A DNA stretch of 64,000 nucleotides from Streptomyces sp. T39 (GTDB taxonomy: Bacteria > Actinomycetota > Actinomycetes > Streptomycetales > Streptomycetaceae). The translations under genes were made by a program, and so were the position numbers. Below the pieces are notes generated by a model that saw only the letters and a program-made list of their open reading frames with translations, had not been told where the DNA came from and did no database searches. This document shows positions 58,707 to 64,000 of this stretch, one piece after another. Positions within the stretch are counted from its first letter, which is position 1. Each line of letters begins with the position of its first letter. The DNA lies in NCBI RefSeq assembly GCF_008042045.1, contig NZ_RDBP01000037.1, positions 853,623-917,622 of the forward strand. Reading direction: 5' to 3'.

Positions 58707-61049
58707 TCAGCAGGCTCCCAGGTCCTGCCACACCCCCCACTCACCGGTCTTCCCGGGCTCCTCGCCCGTCGTCCACCACTTGGACTTCCAGCTGTGCCCG
58801 GCGTGGGAGACGGTCGTGCCGCCGCCGTACTGGCTCGACGCCGACCAGGCCGGAGCGGTGCAGGTGCCCCCGCCGCCGGTGCCCCCGGTCTCGCCCGGCG
58901 AGGGTGACGGCGACGGCGTGCCGCCGCCCGTGCCCGGCTCGACGAGGGTCGTGCCGCGCGCCAGGTCGCCCTCGATCGCGTACGTCTTCCCGCCGATTGC
59001 CACCGTCCAGTTGGAGGGGGTCGACACCGGCAGGTAGTAGTTGAACGACAGGTCGACACTCGCGCCGGGCGCCAGGGACTGCCACGCCGGCAGTTTCAGG
59101 GAGACCCGGTGGAAGTCGCCCTTGAGGCCGCCCACGTTGCCGCCGGTGTGGTCGCTGCTGATGACCTTGGTGCCGAAGCCGGACTGGTCCGAGGCGTTGG
59201 CCGGCGCGGCCGTGGCGTAGTCGAACCGGAACTCGGTGCCGCCCGGCAGCGCCGTCCGGGTGTTGTTGGTGATCCGCAGCTTGGGCGTGATCGGGTAGTT
59301 GGAGTCGCCGAGCTTGAAGTCGGTGAACTCCACGTCCACGTCGACCGCTTCGGTCGGCAGGGCCGTGTTCGACTTCTTGGCGCCGTAGGGGGCGGCGGAG
59401 CGGAACCGGTCGTACATCAGCGAGGTGAGCGTGTCACCGGTCTCGTACTGGCCCTTGGCCGCGTTCCACGCGTAGTCGCCGGCGAGTTCCCAGATCATGG
59501 TGCCGCCGATGCCGCGGTCCACCACGTAGTCCGCCTTGGTGCCCACGGACTGCTCGTCCTCGGTGGAGAGGAAGACCTTCTTCTCGGCGTTCCACAGCCA
59601 CGGCGCCACCAGAGTGGAGTCGTACTTGCGGGCGTAGGTGCCCGTCAGACGGGTGCCGGCCGGGAACCCGTACTGCGTGACGTAGTCGCCGACGATCCCC
59701 TTCTCCAGGTTCTTGGCGTGCCACATCGGGTTCGAGCCCGCGGGGGACTCGACGCCGTTGTCGTCCTTGTCGTGCCAGAGGTTGTCGATGCCGACCGCGC
59801 CGTCACCGCACTTGGTCAGGCCGGACCCGGCCGGGCAGGAGGTGGCGGCCGCCTTGCCCCACAGGCCGTCGGTGCCGCCCTGGACGTTCTTGTGACCGCG
59901 GGTGTAGTACGGCAGGCCGATGTTGATGCGGCCGGCCGGCATGGAGCCCCGGAAGTAGTGGTACGCCCAGTCGGTGTTGAGGTAGCCGATGCCCCCGTAC
60001 TGCGCGCTGCCGTAGACGTTGGCCGCCGCCAGCTCGGCGTCCCTGCCGTCGTCGAAGAGGCTGGCGTTCGGGCCGGCGTACTCGTTCCAGGCGCCGTGCA
60101 GGTCGTAGGACATGATGTTGACGTAGTCCAGGTACTTCTGGACCTGGAACGTCTCCATGCCGCGCAGCAGGTAGCCGGAGGAGGGGGCGGCGACGGTGAG
60201 CATGTAGTGCCTGCCGTCCGCGGCGCCCGCGCGGTCGAGCTTCTCCCGCAGGGTCTTCATCAGGGCCGCGTAGCCCTTGTTGAGCCCGGCGCGGCGGGCG
60301 TTGGAGACGGGGAAGTCGGACGGGTGGCCGGCGTCCCTCATCGACGTCGGGTACTCGTAGTCGATGTCGACGCCGTTGAAGCCGTACTTCTTGACGAACG
60401 CCACCGCCGAGTCGGCGAAGGTGTCGATGCCGGCCTGGTTCACCGATCCGTCGGCGTTGGTGGCCATCGTGTAGAAGCCGCCGGAGGCGACCCGGCTGCC
60501 GTTCTCGTCGAAGTAGCCGCCGGTCTCCGCCCAGCCGCCGACCGAGATCAGCGTCTTCACGTCCGGGTGCTGCTTCTTGAACTTGTTGAGCAGGTTGAAA
60601 TGCCCCTTGTAGGGGAGCGACGGGTCCATCTCGGCGCCCGCGACGCCCGGCCAGGTCATGCCCGTGGCGGCGTTGTCCGGGCCGTCGGCGCCTACCGAGA
60701 GCTTGTTGGCCGCGTCGATGTGGCCGAAGGCGTAGTTGATGTGGGTGATCTTGTCCCACGGGATGTCGGACGCGAGATACGCGGGCTGCCCGTTCTTCCC
60801 GGTCCGCCAGCTCGTGAAGTAGCCGATGATGCGGCGCTGGTGGTCGGCGCCCATCTTCTCGCGGCCGTTCTCGTCGTAGACGGAGCAGTAGGGGACGTCG
60901 ACGCCGGGGGTGGCGTACAGGCCGTCGGGGCGACAGGAGCTGTTGTCGGCGGCGTGGGAGACGCCTGCCGAGAGCGATCCCGCGAGCAGCGCGGCGACGG
61001 CGGCGCCGGCCGCGAGCAGCGAGGCTCTCAGAGGGGTGGGGGACTGCAC
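58707..61049 (-). CDS. secreted GH18 chitinase with CBM5/12 domain
   Basis: Extracellular enzyme of 780 residues from GTG 61049 after AGGAGG. Signal peptide about residues 1-32 (LLAAGAAVAALLAGSLSAGVSHA). The GH18 barrel holds KTLISVGGW and FNGVDIDYEYP, the DxxDxDxE catalytic motif with Asn in the first position and the proton-donor Glu present. A family-typical beta domain (VDVEFTDFKLGDSNYPITPK) precedes a Pro/Ser/Gly linker. The C-terminal WSASSQYGGGTTVSHAGHSWKSKWWT is a chitin-binding CBM5/12. The promoter has the streptomycete chitinase direct repeats. Degrades chitin outside the cell. Confidence 0.93.
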   Translation of the reverse strand: MQSPTPLRASLLAAGAAVAALLAGSLSAGVSHAADNSSCRPDGLYATPGVDVPYCSVYDENGREKMGADHQRRIIGYFTSWRTGKNGQPAYLASDIPWDKITHINYAFGHIDAANKLSVGADGPDNAATGMTWPGVAGAEMDPSLPYKGHFNLLNKFKKQHPDVKTLISVGGWAETGGYFDENGSRVASGGFYTMATNADGSVNQAGIDTFADSAVAFVKKYGFNGVDIDYEYPTSMRDAGHPSDFPVSNARRAGLNKGYAALMKTLREKLDRAGAADGRHYMLTVAAPSSGYLLRGMETFQVQKYLDYVNIMSYDLHGAWNEYAGPNASLFDDGRDAELAAANVYGSAQYGGIGYLNTDWAYHYFRGSMPAGRINIGLPYYTRGHKNVQGGTDGLWGKAAATSCPAGSGLTKCGDGAVGIDNLWHDKDDNGVESPAGSNPMWHAKNLEKGIVGDYVTQYGFPAGTRLTGTYARKYDSTLVAPWLWNAEKKVFLSTEDEQSVGTKADYVVDRGIGGTMIWELAGDYAWNAAKGQYETGDTLTSLMYDRFRSAAPYGAKKSNTALPTEAVDVDVEFTDFKLGDSNYPITPKLRITNNTRTALPGGTEFRFDYATAAPANASDQSGFGTKVISSDHTGGNVGGLKGDFHRVSLKLPAWQSLAPGASVDLSFNYYLPVSTPSNWTVAIGGKTYAIEGDLARGTTLVEPGTGGGTPSPSPSPGETGGTGGGGTCTAPAWSASSQYGGGTTVSHAGHSWKSKWWTTGEEPGKTGEWGVWQDLGAC

Positions 61050-61202
61050 GGTCAGTTCCTCCTGATGGGGATCCCCGGCGGCCCCGCCGGGGACGGCGGG
61101 TCGCCGAGGGGTCTTCGGCCTTGCACAACGGGCTTGCTGACTGCAGGGGTTGGCCCGGCGGCGTGCGCGCACCGACGGGCCCGATCCGCGGAGGTGAGAC
61201 GG

Positions 61203-61244
61203 ACCCTAAGAGGACTAGACCACCCCGTCAATAGGTCTGGACCA
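61203..61244 (-). promoter_or_regulatory. chitinase promoter with two 12-bp direct repeats
   Basis: On the minus strand TGGTCCAGACCT (61244-61233) and TGGTCTAGTCCT (61222-61211) are direct repeats differing at two bases. They flank TTGACG (61231-61226), which has TAGGGT (61208-61203) 17 bp downstream. This matches the known streptomycete chitinase promoter design; the repeats resemble DasR-responsive sites (TGGTCTAGACCA). Confidence 0.85.
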
Positions 61245-61392
61245 ATAGAGGAGGCCGGGGCGGGGGCGGTGCGCGCGACGGTGTCCGCCCAGTGGGACGA
61301 AAGCGTCCGGAGGGCAAGATGTGAGCCAGGACATAGCCATCACCCGCATGGCCCAGCCCGGGACGTGGCACACTGGCCCTGTATCAGCAGCA

Positions 61393-61519
61393 GCGCACTC
61401 CGGGGTCGGTGCAATTCCGAACCGGCGGTTACAGTCCGCGACCCGTCCGCAGCCAGCGGCCGGTTGACCAGGTGAAATTCCTGGACCGACGGTTAAAGTC
61501 CGGATGGGAGGCAGTGCGC
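61393..61519 (+). ncRNA. FMN riboswitch (RFN element)
   Basis: GCGCACT (61393-61399) pairs with AGTGCGC (61513-61519) as P1. Between them are RFN landmarks: GGTGCAATTCCGAACCGGCGG, TACAGTCC, a variable arm, GACCAGGTGAAATTCCTGGACCG (read as two blocks at 61465-61489) and GGTTAAAGTCCGGATGGGAG. It controls the rib operon, whose first start lies about 160 nt downstream, leaving room for an expression platform. Confidence 0.95.
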
Positions 61520-61677
61520 GGCGGGCGACCCTCACGGGGTGCGCCGGCCGTCTGCGCGGGTCGTCGTCCTCGACGGCCCTGCGTGCGGCCCGGCGACCGC
61601 GCGTTCGAGGTGTTACCCCGCTCTCTGTCGTCATCGACAGGCCCCGGAGTCCGTGCCCGAAGAGGCAGGAGGACCCG

Positions 61678-62760
61678 GTGGCCACCGCAGCCGACACCAC
61701 CGCCATGCGCCGAGCCGTCGCGCTCGCCGCCCGCGGACTCGGCTCCACCAGCCCCAACCCCGTGGTCGGGTGCGTCGTCACCGACGCCTCGGGACACCTC
61801 GTGGGCGAGGGCTTCCACGAGCGCGCGGGCGGCCCGCACGCCGAGGTCGGCGCCCTGCGCGCCGCCGGCGACCGCGCCCGCGGGGGCACCGCCTACGTCA
61901 CCCTCGAACCCTGCAACCACACGGGCCGCACCGGCCCCTGTGCCCAGGCCCTGATCGAGGCGGGTGTGGCCCGCGTGGTGTACGCGGTCGCCGACCCGAA
62001 CCCGCAGGCCCGCGGCGGTGCCGACACCCTGCGCGCCGCCGGTGTGCGGGTCGAGCAGGGGCTGCTGGAGGACGAGGCGGCGGCCGGCAACACGGCCTGG
62101 CTCACCGCCGTACGGCTCGGCCGCCCCCACGTCACCTGGAAGTACGCCGCGACCCTCGACGGCCGCGTCGCCGCCGAGGACGGCACCAGCCGCTGGATCA
62201 CCTCCGCCGCCGCCCGCGCCGACGTCCACCGGCTGCGCGCCGAGTCCGACGCCGTCGTCGTCGGCGCGGGCACCCTGCGCGCCGACGACCCCCACCTGGC
62301 CGTCCGCGGCGTCGAGGGGGCCACCCAGCCGCTGCGCGTGGTCCTCGACAGCCGGGCGTCGATCCTGCCGACCGCCCGCGTCCTCGACGACGCCGCGCCC
62401 ACGCTCGTCGCCGTCGCCGAGGACGCCGACACCCGGCACCTGCCCGGCGTCGACATCGCCCGGCTCCCCGCAGGCGCGCACGGCATCGGCGTCCACGGCC
62501 TCCTCGCCGAACTCCACGGACGCGGCGTCCGCTCGGTGCTCCTCGAAGGCGGCCCGGCCCTCGCCGGCTCCTTCGTCGCCGCCGGGGCCGTCGACCGGGT
62601 CGTCGGCTATCTCGCACCCGTACTCCTCGGCGCCGGCCCCGCGGCCCTCGCCGACGCCGGAATCACCACCATCACCGAAGCGTTGCGGCTCGACGTCACC
62701 GCCACCGACCGCATCGGACCCGACCTGCGCGTCACCGCGACCGTCCCCAAGGGAGCCTGA
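61678..62760 (+). CDS. ribD: bifunctional riboflavin deaminase/reductase RibD
   Basis: Enzyme of 360 residues for two consecutive riboflavin steps. The N-terminal deaminase has HAEVGALRA and EPCNHTGRTGPC, the zinc site. The C-terminal reductase has HVTWKYAATLDGRVAAEDG, VVGAGTLRADDPHL and SVLLEGGPALAGSFV. Start chosen at GTG 61678, five bases after AGGAGG. It is the first gene after the FMN riboswitch and abuts ribE with no spacer. Confidence 0.95.
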   Translation: MATAADTTAMRRAVALAARGLGSTSPNPVVGCVVTDASGHLVGEGFHERAGGPHAEVGALRAAGDRARGGTAYVTLEPCNHTGRTGPCAQALIEAGVARVVYAVADPNPQARGGADTLRAAGVRVEQGLLEDEAAAGNTAWLTAVRLGRPHVTWKYAATLDGRVAAEDGTSRWITSAAARADVHRLRAESDAVVVGAGTLRADDPHLAVRGVEGATQPLRVVLDSRASILPTARVLDDAAPTLVAVAEDADTRHLPGVDIARLPAGAHGIGVHGLLAELHGRGVRSVLLEGGPALAGSFVAAGAVDRVVGYLAPVLLGAGPAALADAGITTITEALRLDVTATDRIGPDLRVTATVPKGA

Positions 62761-63369
62761 GTGTTCACCGGAATCGTCGAAGAACTGGGTGAGGTCACCG
62801 CCGTCGAGAACCTCGGCGACGCCTCACGTTTCCGTCTGCGCGGCCCCGTCGTCACCGCCGACGCCAAGCACGGCGACTCCATCGCCGTCAACGGCGTCTG
62901 CCTGACCGTCGTCGAGACCGGGGACGGGGAGTTCACCGCCGACGTGATGGCCGAGACCCTGAAGCGCTCCAGCCTCGGCGCGCTCGCCGCCGGCTCCCGC
63001 GTCAACCTGGAGCGGCCCACGGCCGTCGGCGCCCGCCTCGGCGGCCACATCGTCCAGGGCCATGTCGACGGCACGGGAACGGTCCTGGAGCGCATCCCCT
63101 CCGAGCACTGGGAGATCGTCAAGGTCTCGCTGCCCGCGCAGCTCGCCCGGTACGTCGTGGAGAAGGGCTCCATCACCGTCGACGGCGTCAGCCTGACCGT
63201 CGTGGACGCGGCGGCCGACCACTTCACCATCAGCCTCATCCCCACCACGCTGGCGCTGACCACGCTCGGCATCAAGCAGCCCGGCGACCCGGTCAACCTC
63301 GAGGTCGACGTCATCGCCAAGTACGTCGAGCGGCTGCTCGGCGCGGACCACGGGGAGCGTGCGAAGTGA
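62761..63369 (+). CDS. ribE: riboflavin synthase alpha chain
   Basis: Protein of 202 residues dismutating two lumazines to riboflavin. It consists of two similar barrels: FTGIVEELGEVTAVENLGD with SIAVNGVCLTVVE in the first, and GHIVQGHVDGTGTVLER with SITVDGVSLTVVD in the second. GTG 62761 directly follows the ribD stop; its own stop overlaps the next GTG. In Streptomyces riboflavin papers this gene is often named ribB. Confidence 0.95.
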   Translation: MFTGIVEELGEVTAVENLGDASRFRLRGPVVTADAKHGDSIAVNGVCLTVVETGDGEFTADVMAETLKRSSLGALAAGSRVNLERPTAVGARLGGHIVQGHVDGTGTVLERIPSEHWEIVKVSLPAQLARYVVEKGSITVDGVSLTVVDAAADHFTISLIPTTLALTTLGIKQPGDPVNLEVDVIAKYVERLLGADHGERAK

Positions 63370-64000
63370 GCGCACTGAGCTGGCTGAACGCCGAGGCGTT
63401 CACGGCCTTCGGGCAGCACATCCTCTGGTCCGACATGCTCGGCAACACCATCGGCCTGATCGCCCTCGCCCTCGGCTGGCGGCGCTCGGTGCTCACCTGG
63501 CCGGTGCAGCTGCTCTCCGGGGTGATCCTGGTGGGCGCCTACGCCTCCGCCCACCTCAGCGGCGGCGTCGGCAAGCAGCTGCTCGTCATCGGCGTGGCCG
63601 TCTGGGGCTGGCGCCAGTGGACCCGCGGCCGCCGGCAGGCGCAGGACGGCTCCATCGCGGTCCGCTTCGCCACCTGGAAGGAACGCGGATGGCTGCTGGG
63701 CGGCGCCGTGCTCGGCACGCTCGCCGTCGGCGGGCTCTTCACCGCCTTCCCCTCGCTCTCCTGGAGCCCCTGGGCCGACGCGTACATCTTCGTCGGCACC
63801 CTCGTCGCGATGGTCGCCCAGGCCCGCGGCCTCGTGGAGTTCTGGTTCGCCTGGCTCCTCGTCGACCTGGTCGGCGTACCGCTCGCCTTCAGCAGCGGCC
63901 TCGCCTTCTCCGGTCTGGTCTACGTGATCTACTTCGCCCTCGTCGTCTGGGGTGCCTACGACTGGTGGCAGCGCTCCCGTGAGCCGCGGCCCGCCCTGGA
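63366..64000 (+). CDS. ribM: PnuC-family riboflavin transporter RibM, 3' truncated by window
   Basis: Membrane protein of at least 211 residues from GTG 63366, overlapping the ribE stop by four bases and continuing past the window end. Several helices are visible: TIGLIALALGWRRSVLTWPV, LLSGVILVGAYASAHLSGGV, LLVIGVAVWGWRQW, LGTLAVGGLFTAFPSLSWSP, and FSGLVYVIYFALVVWGAYDWW. The VWGWRQW and YDWWxR patterns are PnuC-like. PnuC members in FMN-riboswitch operons between riboflavin synthase and ribA/ribH are the RibM/PnuX riboflavin transporters; nicotinamide mononucleotide transport is the alternative. Confidence 0.85.
   Translation, partial: MSALSWLNAEAFTAFGQHILWSDMLGNTIGLIALALGWRRSVLTWPVQLLSGVILVGAYASAHLSGGVGKQLLVIGVAVWGWRQWTRGRRQAQDGSIAVRFATWKERGWLLGGAVLGTLAVGGLFTAFPSLSWSPWADAYIFVGTLVAMVAQARGLVEFWFAWLLVDLVGVPLAFSSGLAFSGLVYVIYFALVVWGAYDWWQRSREPRPAL

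Overview
The window is a high-GC actinobacterial chromosome segment, almost certainly Streptomyces. The gene content supports this: the developmental c-di-GMP regulator BldD, the actinobacterial nucleoid protein sIHF/MihF, a secreted GH18 chitinase with the classic streptomycete 12-bp promoter repeats, and GTG/TTG starts with 1-8 bp overlaps in dense operons. No tRNA, rRNA, CRISPR array, insertion sequence or phage was recognised.

Layout. 1-4.4 kb: the 5' end of a divergent regulator with an AfsR-type ATPase signature, then DUF948 protein, DUF6167-like protein, alaS and ruvX. 4.4-11 kb: mltG and the shikimate cluster aroE, a small membrane protein, aroC-aroK-aroB-aroQ. 11.2-14.5 kb: a P-loop protein, an M24 peptidase homologue, efp, nusB, closed by two strong hairpins. 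14.7-25.4 kb: bldD (minus strand) diverging from the pyrimidine operon pyrR-pyrB-pyrC-orf-carA-carB-pyrD-pyrF, with a candidate PyrR target over the pyrR ribosome-binding site. 25.6-35.8 kb: mihF, gmk, rpoZ, coaBC, metK, priA, an HTH protein, fmt, rsmB. 36-39.3 kb, minus strand: a polymorphic toxin-immunity block (WXG100-like/YwqJ deaminase toxin, SUKH-3 protein, second YwqJ deaminase, second SUKH-3 protein). 39.5-47.2 kb: MMPL transporter, rpe, SorC-type regulator, guaB1, a sigma-B-type sigma factor and a convergent RsbW-like kinase. 47.5-53.1 kb: APC permease, Lrp regulator, secreted protein, davA and davB, which together look like a lysine-to-5-aminovalerate pathway. 53.1-61.2 kb: DUF5995 protein, NCS2 uracil/xanthine permease, thioesterase, MFS/ROK divergent pair, chitinase. 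61.4-64 kb: FMN riboswitch and ribD-ribE-ribM, the last running off the window.

The strangest feature is structural. At three places (priA near 30.6 kb, the toxin gene near 38.6 kb, the sigma-factor 3' end near 46.5 kb) a perfect inverted copy of nearby sequence (125, 62 and 196 bp) sits in a gene. At the first two it is joined to exact 35-40 bp tandem duplications that shift the reading frame. An essential gene such as priA should not be broken, so I read these as contig-joining or chimeric-read artefacts, although real hairpin-mediated rearrangement is not excluded.

The most interesting biology is the toxin-immunity block and the davBA-Lrp-permease lysine cluster. All family assignments come from reading the sequence and remembered family motifs; no database search was run.
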